A stretch of DNA of 64,000 nucleotides from Trebouxia sp. TZW2008 (GCA_002118135.1 BDIU01000210.1:129087-193086); one strand, 5' to 3'; counted from the stretch's first letter, positions 44,207 through 55,041 are shown. Notes: a model not told the origin generated them from the letters alone. Numbers and translations: made by a program.

Positions 44207-45412
44207 ATGCTGCGCTTGACCAACACATTTGCTCGACATATTCCACACGTATCATTCGCTCACCAAGGCAGAGTCGGAAAGCTTGCACCTGGTTCAACGT
44301 CTACAGGCATGAAGTCGCAAAAGTCCCTGATCAACAGCTTGCCGTCTTATCACAGTACAGAGCTTGCTGATCGCGATGCACTCAACCAGCAATCTGGTCT
44401 CCAGACATTGCCCTGGCTGGAAGCATATCGATCGGACCTCACAAATGAACCTGTGTTGACCTGTGGAGCTATGTTGTCCAACAACGCAAAGCTACCGCCT
44501 GACCATATCGTGCGTGGTATAGATTCTGCGCATCGATAGGCTTCTTAGAACTTGCATAGAGACTGACAAGTTGCGATGGTTGCAGTTCTCTGCTTTCCTG
44601 AAGGTCGGTCTCCTGCAAGATATGCTTTGCACCTTCAATGCTGAAAAGCAGGAGTTCTCGTCCATCATCACATTGGGCAAGAATGTGTGTGGTCACCCAA
44701 CAATAGTTCATGGAGGGCTGACTGCTTCTATTGTTGATGAAACGTTTGGTGGTCTGACCTACATGCTCAAGAAAAGAGGAGTATTGGGTCCAGGACCAGC
44801 TTTCACTGTTCATATGGTGATGGATTGGAAAAAGGTAAACCTTTCTGGTATGCTTTGCTTTGCATTTACATCATTGATTGCTGCAGCAGCAACAGCAGAA
44901 AGTGCTTTGGCGTGCAGCCCATTCCTGCAGGCTCACATATCATTTGCACAGCTTCTTTGGACTCTATAGAAGGCCGCAAAACCTGGGTGCGAGCTACTGT
45001 CAAGGACAGACCAGATGGCATTGAGTTTGCGGCTGGCAAAGCGCTCTTTGTTGTTCCTAAGAAACACCCACTGGATGCGCCTACAAATGCATCAAACGAG
45101 CAAGTCACAGGTGCCATGGTCAACCTCTTCTGTGCTGCGGTTGTCGTGTGCTTGGGCACTGAAAAGGCATCAAGAGTGTTGCATGCTGCTTCAGCTGTCG
45201 TGCATGCTGCAGCCTTAAACAGAGATCTTTCATTGGCATGTAGCTCAGCTCTGATGCAGTACAGGATGTAAGTTTGGTACAGGGCTGTTTCTTGCATGAA
45301 TTGAACAAGAATGCCTAACTCAGTGTGCTCCAGATTTTACAGAATTTGTGTGTACAACTGTGCAGGTGGCAGGGCGCAAACAGAAAGTGCTGTTGAGCAG
45401 CAAATAGATTAA
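44207..45412 (+). CDS. Hotdog-fold thioesterase (4HBT/THEM type), probably organellar
   Basis: Four exons in phase: 44207-44509, 44586-44834, 44918-45110, 45366-45412 (TAA), 263 aa. The start MLRLTNTFARHIPHVSFAHQ is Arg/hydrophobic and acid-free, like a mitochondrial (or plastid) presequence. An in-frame ATG at 44159 is the alternative. The 4HBT core is clear: CGHPTIVHGGLTASIVDETF carries the HGG loop and the catalytic-site Asp/Glu. It continues with KKPIPAGSHIICTASLDSIE and GKALFVVPKKHPLDAP. Such enzymes hydrolyse acyl-CoA thioesters; the substrate is not evident. The 5' edge of exon 2 could instead be 44601 (acceptor CTGAAG), also in phase. Confidence 0.85.
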
Positions 45413-45948
45413 CTCAGTCTATGCTTAAAGCAGTGATTCGCATGCGTCAGTCTGGCAGTGTGGCTATGCATGCGAAATGAACCTATTAACCGTTGGTGTG
45501 CAATCCTGTGGAGCAGATTGAGAAGCAATCAAGTGCATGTACTGACTACCTCCAGATAGGGACCTCGTTTGCAATAAGTTAGGCTAGTGCTCTGGTCTGT
45601 TCAGACTTTGTGGCACTGTCAACAGACGCCATGTAGCAACAACGCAGAAGCAGGAACGTGCTGGGAAATGCAGAGCTTTCAAAGTTGAAGCAGTGTGTAA
45701 CCGTTCATACGCATCTTGAGCCTATTTGCTCTTTTTTCCTGTCCAAGGGAAAAGCTGCAGGATAAATTGCATGACATGGCAGTAGGAGGTTACCACACAC
45801 GATTCGTGATCTCAACACACCTCTGCAAGCAGAAAAGGCTGTGAATCGCTGCCCGATTGAGAGGCTTGCGTTGAGCTAGCACAAACCGCTTGCGCGTACA
45901 ATGCAAAAGATCGTGTGACCGACCGCTGACGACACCGGCAAGCGCCCG
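45413..45948. other. 3' UTR and intergenic region
   Basis: Thioesterase 3' flank, then a CpG-rich stretch from about 45840 leading to the next ATG (probable promoter). No further gene seen. Confidence 0.5.
45696..45700 (+). terminator. TGTAA poly(A) signal of the thioesterase gene
   Basis: TGTAA about 284 bp after the stop. It is the first on this strand after the gene that I noticed. Confidence 0.45.
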
Positions 45949-46233
45949 ATGGCACGACTGATCAGAAGATCCCTGCAGCAGGGGAGGCTGAACGGCATAT
46001 CGTGGCTGTCTGTTTCTCGTCAAGCAACCACGAAAGCTGCTGAATCGTTCATGGCAGAACTGGCCGCCTCCGGCTTCACGCCAGCAGATATCAAGAAAAT
46101 CTGCACCAAACATCCCTCCATGCTATCCAAAAATTGGACGCCTGCAGCCCGCAAGCAGAAGATAGAGCTCTTGAAGAAGATGGAGCAGCAGGAGGCAGCA
46201 AAAACCCCTGACGTTCAGGCTCAAAAGCCATGA
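45949..46233 (+). CDS. Small organellar protein with an mTERF-like motif
   Basis: Single-exon ORF of 94 aa. The N-terminus MARLIRRSLQQGRLNGISWL is Arg-rich with no acids, so mitochondrial import is likely. The middle, SGFTPADIKKICTKHPSMLS, has the pattern of one mTERF repeat (a helix ending in KHP-x-LL). mTERF proteins bind organellar nucleic acid but normally have many repeats, so this is either a single-repeat relative or chance similarity. The C-terminus is Lys/Glu-rich (KQKIELLKKMEQQEAAK). The start lies at the end of a CpG-rich stretch and a TGTAA follows, which supports a real gene. Confidence 0.75.
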   Translation: MARLIRRSLQQGRLNGISWLSVSRQATTKAAESFMAELAASGFTPADIKKICTKHPSMLSKNWTPAARKQKIELLKKMEQQEAAKTPDVQAQKP

Positions 46234-46336
46234 CAGCTGTTTAGCGTTTCTAGAGGCTAAACGCAGCAATGTGTGAAAAGGTGGCTTGCATGCAACACCA
46301 GCCACATGGTCCTTTTGAACTGGCTGGCAGGCTTCA

Positions 46337-46341
46337 TGTAA
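46337..46341 (+). terminator. TGTAA poly(A) signal
   Basis: TGTAA, 104 bp after the stop of the 94-aa ORF. Confidence 0.65.
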
Positions 46342-48431
46342 AGAGTGAGGAAAGTGTCAGGATCTGTGGAGAGCAGAGAGAATAGATAGCAATGTACACT
46401 CCCCTATCCTTGCTGAAGAGACACAATGAAAGTGTTGAGATGTCGTATGGCCCATATACAGGACAGGACGCCATACTGTGCTTCTAGCATTCTTTGTATC
46501 CCCCCTATAGTTGAGTGCAGGAGGCAGTGTTGTCTGCGCAAACATTGTGAGCAAGTCAGGACTGCAATGCATTGTCAAGTCACAGAGCAGCTTGATGCTA
46601 TATGGCAATTTGTTTGTATTACCAGTGTGCCTGCCCTGTTTGTTCTAGTTTGACACGCAATGCCTGAGCTTGGTGAGGCAGATTTCAAACTACATTTGCC
46701 AGCTGAAACAGCATCAGTGTCGACAGTGAGAAATATGTCTGCTCCTATGTCTGATTATTGTACATTGTGTTTGAGCGCTAGAGTGCTTAGTCTAGCTGCA
46801 CATCAGAAACAGTACAAATCAACAGCTTAAGGCCATTCAAGACACACAGCTGCTATACTCATGGAAGCATCCAAAAGCAGTAGCATTTGAGTTGGTGATT
46901 GTCATTGCGGCCCATTGTTCACTTATGCAAGCCTTGAAAGCTTTTTGCCCTCCACATGTGAATGCAGCAAGAGAAAAGCTATGTTGAGAGGCCTGACGAC
47001 TTCAAAAACACAAGGCCTCACAACAGGCATAGCTGTAAGATGGTACCTCTTGTCAAGTACCATTGATACAAGTGCAGCGACATCCTATGCAATAATGGTG
47101 AATCTTGCACAAAAATTCGACGAAACGTCAGGCTATTACGCTGTGGCTTATCACAGTCACTACGACACCACTGTGAATGAAATCACTGTGGTTTCGACTT
47201 GCGTGTGTCACTAAGACTCACCCTTAAAACCCCACACAACGTCTTCAAACACATCAAGCAGCCTGCATCAGTGATCATCATCATCATCTCTGTGGGCACA
47301 GTGACTGCTGTAAGAGTTGTTGATGCAAATTGCATCCTTGTTGCCTTCAGAAGACCTTGCCTCAAGGTTTGTCCATTGCAGTACAGGCCTAAACCCTTGA
47401 TCCCAGCCTCAGCACGATAGACCCCACAAGACCAGAAAAGCCTGTTCATCACCTGAGGAGTTGCTGCCTCACTAACACCCCTAACGCCCCACCAATTGCA
47501 ACAACATACTCTTGGCTGCCATGGTATCAGGGTATGGATCTGCACTTTCTGCTGTGCCACAGTCATGTTTAACTGTTGCATCCACAATCATATTTCACCA
47601 TTGCATCCACTGCTCCAGCATATTTGTCAATCCAGCTGAACACACGGGCAGGCGCCAATGTCTGGACCCTTCCCCTTGACCTGACACCTCACAAACTTCC
47701 CACAACCAATCAAGACCGACTATATTTTGCCCAGGATTGCACCCAAGCTCCCCCGAAGCTTAACCTGCGTCTGCAGAAGCTACAACTTTGTTTGCATGCA
47801 TTTGCTCATGCTGACTGAACATGATGTTATTTGATATTTAAATGTTATAAATCATGCTCCGCCCAGGTGCATTTCACTGCCTCATTGCGGCATGCTTGTT
47901 CACATGATGCATGCAGCGTGATCTCGGGCCTGTTCTCAGAAACGATTTGTGTTTTGGCCTTTTGACCTAGGCGATGTGTGATGCAATGGCAACAAACTGT
48001 GTGTATTGCTGTAACGTGCTGAAGTTCACACAGCTTGACAAAGTGCAACCAGTCAGAGGGCTTACCAACATCACAGGTTTGTACAGCAACCCCCAACCTC
48101 ATGTACGCACACCCCTGACAATATCTGGTGCATAGATGCCTGCACGTCATTCCCCATGTTACTGCTCAGTCAAGGGCCTTTTGGTAGTCTTGGCGCATCA
48201 ACCAAAACAGGGCTCACCATAACATATACACAGCTCTACTCAGTGATGAGTGGCTAATCTTGCGTGTATGATGTGGACAATATCAGAAAGCAATAGCTGA
48301 TGTGCATATGGCAGACTTGCATTTTGTGCTGCATTCCAGAGCATGCAACAAATTGCTTGTGATAGTCTTCATGGCTGGTTGGGCTTGCAATGCTGTGAAC
48401 ACTCTGCACATCTAAGCTGCTGACCTAGCTG
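46342..48431. other. Region without a confident gene
   Basis: Several ORFs of 60-134 codons on both strands, none with splice-consistent extensions or recognised motifs. The missing last exon(s) of the phosphate-transporter gene probably lie in the upper part (a candidate acceptor GATGTGCAG near 48393 would give a short end before a TGA). Confidence 0.4.
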
Positions 48432-48570
48432 ACGCTTAATTGCACCAATAACAATCTGTACCAGGATCATGTGGCCAGATGCAGCAAATTTGTATCAGAA
48501 GTGATGTGTAGCTTGGGTCGACAATGCATTCAATGCCAGAACAACACACAGGAAACCCAGTATTGCTGAC
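48432..48570 (-). repeat. 3' echo of transporter exon 48870-48735
   Basis: Copies the exon end (GTGTGTTGTTCTGGCATTGA against GTGTGTTGTCTTGGCATCAT) and intron head, about 250 bp downstream. The donor GT has become CT. The copy looks like a terminal exon at first sight but is an echo. Confidence 0.75.
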
Positions 48571-48734
48571 GTGGCAGCGGCTCACTGACATCAGTATAGT
48601 TTGCCAGGACCCATGTACGTTACAGTGCATTGTTTTACTGTCTTAGGGACCCAGCATGAGGTCATACAGACAATGCCAAGAACAAGCACATTGGCCAGAT
48701 GCATTGAGATGCACATGAAAACTGTGATGCGTAC

Positions 48735-49399
48735 CTTGAGCCAACAGAGCATATGATGCCAAGACAACACACAAAAACCCCAGAATCCACCACAACAGAG
48801 TTGTGCCCAGTTTTCTCCAGTTGACATGTGACGAGCCCTCAGCAAAACCCAGAAAGGCTACTGTAAACACCTGCAAGCATCATACATTGCACCGCACAGC
48901 TCATCTCATCAAAGCGCAAGCAGCAAATCACAAGGACTGAATGGAGCAAGAAGATGTGCAGTCCAATGGACATGTAATGCACAGACAAGACAATTTGTAA
49001 ACATTTGACTGGACCCTCACAGAACTCTGTCAGGGAGATATGCAGCTGCAAAGTGCGAATGACCACGCTTTAAACAAAACATACCCGCAGCATCAGATGG
49101 AGTGAAAGCACTATGCAACAGGGATTGCCATCAAGGGGAGAACCTAGCACAAAGCATCAGTCAGCACACACTCAGCAAGCATGACCAAACATGTTACAGT
49201 TCTGCTCAACACTGCGAATGGGAGTGGACGCTCACAACAACATAGCTGACAACAGCTCCGTGGATGTTGAGCATGGCCATTATGGTGATAGCTAAGGCAA
49301 CCTGCACCATGACTGTGTAGCTGCGACCTGGTGTCATTTTGGCTAGCTGTACACCTGCACATAATCACACCAGCAGGCTTCAGACAGACACACACAGGC

Positions 49400-49430
<31 letters not shown>

Positions 49431-49441
49431 TGGACGGACGC

Positions 49442-49473
<32 letters not shown>

Positions 49474-51665
49474 TTGCAACTGCTTTGCTGATGATGGCTC
49501 TGAGATGATGGATCGTGCCAAGCGTGGACAGCTAAGGCAATCTGCACCGTGAGTGTGTGACCTGCGGCCTGGTGTTTTCTTGGCCACCTGAACACCTGCA
49601 CACATCAGCACAGGTCAGCTTCAGACAGACAAACAAACAGACAGGTCAGCAATTGAAACCCTTTGCTGATGGTATGTATAATGACACGCATGCTGATGGC
49701 TAGGGCATGTATGCTGACAACATGCATGACAGGCTTGCCGCGATGACAGGCAAAAGCTGACAATCAAATGTCAATAGCTGCAGCATTGCCACCAGAGATT
49801 GCCACGAGCCTGCAGCCTAAACGCAAAGCGCCTGCTGCCATCTGAAAGGTAAAGCACAACAGGCATGCCTGCATGACACTCAAAACATGATAAGCAAAGT
49901 CTCTAATAGCTGCAGCATCACCTGGGGTTAGTACAAGCCTGTAGCCCAGCAAAGGAGCGCCCGCAGCCATCCCAAAGGCACTCATCAAGCGCCAGCGGAA
50001 AGCCACTGGCACAGTGGAGAACACGTCTCCTGAGCTGCAATGCTGAAAGCATGACAGGCAAGGAAGGCAGAACATGATAGGGCAAACTCTGTCACAGCTG
50101 CAGCGTCACCTGTGATTGGCACAAGCCTGTAGCCTAGGAGCAAAGCGCCGGCAGCCATCCCAAAGGCAAAGCATGACAGTCATACCTCTAAGAAAATCAC
50201 AGCACGACAATGGTACCTCCACAACAGCCACAGTATGACAAGCAAAGCATCTCACAGCTGCTACATCACCTGTGATGGGCACAAGCCTGTAGCCCAGCAG
50301 AGGAGCGCCCGCAGCCATCCCAAAGGCACTCATCCAGCGCCGGCAGCCAGCCTTTGGAACAGTTGAGAACATTTCTCCTGAACTGTGAATTGCCAAAAGC
50401 ATGACAGGCAAGAACATGAAAGTGCAAAGTCTATCACAGTTGCAGCATCACCTGTGATTGGCACAAGCCTGTAGCCAAGGAGCAAAGCGCCCGCAGCCAT
50501 CCCAAAGGCACTCATCAAGCGCCAGCGGAAAGCCACTGGCACAGTGGCAAACACTTCCCCTGTGCTGTGCAGGGTTGAGAGCATGCTGAGGACTCCAGCT
50601 GAGGCACGTGCATTATTGGCGCCAAAGGCCACTGACAGTGACATGCACACTGCTACCTGAATCAAAGACAAGACGATGGACGGTTTCATCTGGGACTTCC
50701 AAGAGTATCGTGGTCACCCATGCATTGTTTGCGCCGAAGGCCACTGACAGCGACATGCACACTGCCACCCAGAAGCATGACCAATAATTGCTTCACTTAG
50801 TTACATTCAGACTGACAAAAACCCACAACGCAAGCTGTTAGATCATCTGATGATCCAGAGCCCTGGTCTGAGTGCTGAACACAATGCTGACGTGATTGCA
50901 CTGCTGAGCTGTGCAGTCTTGAGAGCATGCTCAGGACTCCGGCTGAGGCGCATGCAATGTTAGCGCCAAGGGCCACTGACAGTGACATGCACACTGCCAC
51001 TCAGGAGCATGACCAACAATTGCTTCACTTACGTCACATTCAGACTGACAAAATCACACAACACAAGTGTTTGATTATCTGATGATCCAGAGCCCTGTTC
51101 TGAGTGCTGAACACAATGCTGACGTGCACTGCTGAGCTGTGCGGCCTTGAGAGCATGCTCAGGACTCCAGCTGAGGCGCATGCATTGTTGGCGCCAAAGG
51201 CCACTGACAGTGACATGCACACTGTCACCTGAATGCAGAGTTGAGTCCTTCATTTTGAAACTTTTCTGGTATCGCACAATATCAAATGCGCATTACAGAA
51301 ACATTTTGATAGCCTGCTTTACTTGAGCTTCAGCTGAGGTGCATGCATTGTTGTCACCAAGGGCCACTGACGATGACATGCACACTGACACCTGAATGCA
51401 AGATGATTTTACTCGTTCATCTTGAGATGCACACTGCAAATCAAAATCAGGCATGCAGCGCGCGAGATGATCTATCACTGAGTCTTACCCATACAATCAT
51501 GATTGCAACAGCTCTGACAACTGTTATTGCTAGTACTGTCACTGCTATGTATGAAAGCTAAAATGAATCTTAACATCATTGATGCAATCATTGTCGTCAC
51601 TGACCATCAGCGCTTGACAAGGTGTTGTACAAGTAGTATTACACCAGTCAATGTCCTCTTTACCT

Positions 51666-51720
<55 letters not shown>

Positions 51721-54700
51721 AATCAATCATGCAACCAATCAATCAATCGTTCGTTCGTTCGTTCGTTGGTGGGGACTCGTTGATAGCACACCTGAAAGGT
51801 TGAAAAGCAGTCCTCTGCGGCCGGATCAAACTCCTCAGCAGTGGCATGGATGTGCATGACAGTGGCATCTTGGGCAATGCTGACAAAGAGATTCTGATTG
51901 AAGAGGCGGTCATGCAAGCGCTGCAGCCGGCCCCTCATATGTGTAGAGCTGTCGCGCTGTGCTAAGTCCTGTAGTGTGGCCTCGTCCTGCAGAATGACAA
52001 TGTTGGTTTGTTTTGTTGTCTGTTGATTTTGTTTGGACACATTTGCTGTTGCTACAGTCCAAAATGCATGTCTGCAGAGCTGCTGCACTGTGCCACGCCC
52101 TGTACAGTGGCCTCATCCTGCAAACCCTATTTTTTTCTTGAAAGGTTTGCTCACTTTGTTTTGTGAAGTGTCAGGACTTCACAGTTACAGAGATTGTTGA
52201 CTGCTGTAAAAGCAGGAATGACCAAAGCATTTGTTGCAGCCTATCCCGCATGTTTGCAGAGCTGTTGCACTGTGGGAAGCCCTGCACGGTGACTTTGTCG
52301 TGCAGAATCATGCAGTTCTTCTGCCCTGATGATACCACTCCTGACAGATTATGATGATGCGCTGAGTGGACGTCATGCAAAGCCCAAAAGAAGCTGCCAA
52401 GCTGATTGAGCAGAAGAGCAGCAGCAGGACTTTGTCTGCGCATGAAATTGGCCACACACTTTCTACAGAATTGGTGCAGTTAATAATGTAACGCCTGCAG
52501 TCCCAACAAAATCAGACCAGGAAGGGAGAACAAGGAAGCAAACAAAGAGAAGTTTATGCTGTCTTGACAGGAATTCCTGTAACAAGGAGCAGGCCAGGAG
52601 AGGAATGCACAAATGCGACACAAGCACCCCTTGAAGCCTGTGCTTGCCAGCCCCAGCATATGTTTCTTCTTCACACTGACTCCAGCAGGCCGCCTGCTGG
52701 TCAGCCTACGCTTCAAGCGAGGCAGACCAAGACAGCAGCCCAAGCAAGCCACTGACCCCACAGTAGCAGCGATGACAGCAAGTTCCAAAGGTGTGGCGGC
52801 AGAAACTGTGGTGCTTCAGGGCTCTGATGCTTACCAGCCCCAGCATGTTCTTCCTCTTTGCACTGACTCCAGCAGGCCGCCTGCTGGTCAGTCTGCGCTT
52901 CAAGCAAGGCAGCAGAAGACAGCAGCCCAAGCAAGCCACTGACCCCACAGCAGCAGCAATGACAGCAATCTCTTGGGGCGCCATGGCAAAGGCTGTAGTG
53001 CCTTGAGGGGAGCCAATGGTAAAGAAGAGGTGTAGGGTCAGGATGATTGCCACATGGCTGGCAGTCACTGGCAACACCTGCAGCACTCACAGTTACAGGC
53101 AGGAGATAATCAAATTGTCAGCAACAAGTCGGCAATGGGACATGATGTTGTCCAATGCAGGGACTAGTACTAGTGAATTGACAAGGCTCAAGCTGTTTAA
53201 ACTTAATGGAACCCACGACCTGACTGACATCACTCTGTGTCAATGTGCAAGAGGTGACAGGACTGACTGTGAGGACAACCATGATGTACGAGACATGCAG
53301 ATAATCCCTCACATTGTACATCATGTCAGCGCATGTTGTGACGACTATAATTTTCTTGATGGGGAAGGCGTACCCACAGAGTCTTGTGGAATGGGTCCTC
53401 TCCCCGCAGGACTGAATTTCTGGTGAAGATGAAGGCGGCAGTCACCAGAGTGATACTCAATATGGGCGCTATGAGCCATGTGAGAAAGATGGGCCCAAGC
53501 CCTGACAGGAAGGGCGGGTGGGTCAAGTAGTGGCCAAAGTCAACGTATGCTGATCCTGGATACAGCAGTGCAACTCCCAGGATGCTTGCAACTGCAGCAG
53601 TATGTACATGGCGCGTCAAGCCATGGCAAATATTTGAGTGGTGCCCCAGGTGAATGTAGGCTGATCTTGGGAACAGCAATGCAAACCCCAGAATGCTTGC
53701 CTGAAAACAATGTAAGCCAGCCCTGGGAACAGCAGTACAGTTCCCAGAATGCTTGCAACTGCAGCAGCATGTACATGGCTTGTCAAGTCATCGCAAATGC
53801 TTTGAGTAGTGCCCAAATCAATGCCGACTGATCCTGGATACAGCAGTGCAACTCCAAGAATGCTTGCAACTGCAGCAGCATCTACATGGTCTGTCAACTC
53901 ATCACAAAGGGTTTGAGTAGTGCCTAAGTCAGTGTAGGCTATTCCTAGGAACAGCAGTGTGATCTCAGAATGTTTGCAACTGCAGAAGCATGTACATGGC
54001 TTGTCAGGTCATTGCAAAGGCTTGTAGTGGCCAGGTCAATGTAGGCTAATCCTGGGAACAACATGGCAACGCCCCAAGTGCTTGCAACTGCAGCAGCAGA
54101 CATATGTAATCTCAGAAACTTGCAAAGTTTCCTTTTGATCATGCACACACCAAAAGTGGATTTGTCCCATGTCAGCATGCTAGGAATGCCAGGGGAAGCA
54201 CACATGCTGAGAAGGCAAGTGTCTGCATGACACGCTAAAGACATTGGTGTATGGCAAAATATGCCTTGTCACTGGTGCATGCTGTTGTAACCTGTCATCA
54301 CAGTAACCCAGCACTTGCTCATGCTTGAATCAGGTCTATAGTCCTGCAAGGTCACCTGCCAACGAACTGATGTTCTTGTTGTTGCAAGCGATGCATGCAA
54401 GCTGAATGCAATGCCATGTCATTTCGACAGTATTGCAACTACAACATCATGAGGACATATGTAACAGCTTGTCAGCTTGCACCTCAATGCGCGTATGCTT
54501 TGCAGATATTGCTAGTCATGCTGCAAAGCACTACGCTCAGGGCAAATAGCTGAGTGCACTGAACCAACTTGAGGCGTGTACAGACAATGTCAACTGCTAC
54601 TGGCAGAAAAGCTGGAGTGGTTTTACCAGTTGCGATGTATGTTGGTACAAGGACGCATTGCCAAATGGCAATGCACTGCCAGACTGTGGCTGTGATGACT

Positions 54701-55041
54701 GTCCAAGTAATTGCATACAGGGTCAGCCCTGGCCATGCTTTGACTTTTGTCAAGTCTGTCAGGAAACCCCCATACAATGCATAGCTGGGGGGCCCAAAGG
54801 CTAGCACGCCTACTGTCTGACCGACTGTGCCTAAGATTGCAGCAGTGCGGTACTTGACGACTCTGGCACCGATGACTGGACCCCAGCAGTTGGCAAGAAG
54901 ATTTGCACCTGCAGTCAGTCCTGACGGGTGGTTTGCTGATCAACGAAGGGTTCAGCAAGGCCAAGGTTATATACCGATGGCAAACGCATTTGCGAAGGCT
55001 GCGAAGCCTCCAATGACGAGTATCCATTCGTCGCGCTGCAT
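48735..55041 (-). CDS. PiT/SLC20-type phosphate transporter homologue with altered signatures (3' end unresolved)
   Basis: Exons in phase (5' to 3'): 55041-54975, 54908-54627, 53591-53374, 53077-52835, 51986-51792, 50656-50452, 49354-49236, 48870-48735, then at least one unresolved short exon; about 488 residues so far. The architecture is that of eukaryotic PiT/PHO4 sodium- or proton-coupled phosphate carriers. An N-terminal WILVIGGFAAFANAFAIGAN begins the first half. A cytosolic loop ends EEFDPAAEDCFSTFQ. The second signature region reads VAFGANNARAS, followed by WRLMSAFGMAAGALLLGYRL, MTPGRSYTVMVQVALAI and SSHVNWRKLGTTLLWWILG. The two GANDVAN signatures are GANLLAN and GANNARA here: the conserved Asp is lost in both. 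Transport of phosphate is therefore not certain. Its introns carry the densest exon-edge echoes in the window. Confidence 0.83.
49390..49470. repeat. (GATA)/(GACA)/(GGCA)n microsatellite
   Basis: GATAGATAGATA, then GACAGACAGACA, then GGCAGGCAGGCA, continuous over about 80 bp in a transporter intron. Confidence 0.95.
49500..49600 (-). repeat. 5' echo of transporter exon 49354-49236
   Basis: Copies the acceptor and exon start (TGTGCAG followed by GTGTTCAGGTGGCC; real GTGTACAGCTAGCC) and goes on through GTGCAGATTGCCTTAGCT, about 240 bp upstream. The acceptor is intact; the copied frame keeps part of the exon. Confidence 0.85.
49780..50390 (-). repeat. 3' echo array of transporter exon 50656-50452 (4 copies)
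   Basis: Four copies of the exon end lie downstream, ending near 50270, 50109, 49921 and 49795. They repeat the segment encoding MSAFGMAAGA-LLGYRL (nucleotide core GGGATGGCTGCGGGCGCT). The first three keep a GTGATG donor; the copy at 50045-49921 is the longest, covering about 120 bp of the exon. Confidence 0.9.
50718..51391 (-). repeat. 5' echo array of transporter exon 50656-50452 (4 copies)
   Basis: The start of the signature exon recurs upstream at 50768, 51000, 51228 and 51391 (exon-start positions). All share GTGTGCATGTC and a GANN/GANI/GDNN-type signature. The acceptor CAG survives only in the 51228 and 51391 copies; it is GG at 50768 and GA at 51000. Confidence 0.9.
51669..51772. repeat. 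(CT)n followed by (AATC)n/(CGTT)n microsatellites
   Basis: About 25 CT units (51669-51718), then AATC-type and four CGTT units, in the intron after transporter exon 51986-51792. Confidence 0.95.
52050..52318 (-). repeat. 5' echoes of transporter exon 51986-51792 (2 copies)
   Basis: Copies of the exon head (real DEATLQDLAQRDSSTHMRGR) lie at about 52118-52050 and 52318-52230. The nearer copy keeps a clean acceptor (GTTTGCAG followed by GATGAGGCC) and the frame; the farther one reads LHDKVTVQGF. Confidence 0.87.
52560..52780 (-). repeat. 3' echo of transporter exon 53077-52835
   Basis: About 200 bp copy of the second half of the exon (real VGSVACLGCCLLLPCLKRRL; copy VGSVACLGCCLGLPRLKRRL). The donor GTAAGC has become GCAAGC. 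It is the longest and best preserved echo and still has an open frame. Confidence 0.92.
53592..54095 (-). repeat. ~110-bp 5' echo array of transporter exon 53591-53374 (5 copies)
   Basis: The acceptor plus exon head (GCTGCAG followed by TTGCAAGCAT) recurs with exon-start positions 53758, 53869, 53979 and 54087, and a truncated copy at about 53703. The encoded segment is SILGVALLYPGSAYVD in the real exon and SILGVALLFPGLAYI-like in copies. Most acceptors are intact. Confidence 0.92.

Noticed and set aside
46915..47587. ORFs of 99 and 134 codons on opposite strands
   Set aside because: No motif, no splice-consistent extension, no CpG-rich start and no TGTAA signal close to either.
48432..48570. 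Candidate last exon of the transporter gene (starts after GATGTCAG, ends in a TAA)
   Set aside because: The sequence is a copy of the end of exon 48870-48735 with its donor mutated, so it is a 3' echo and not a true terminal exon.
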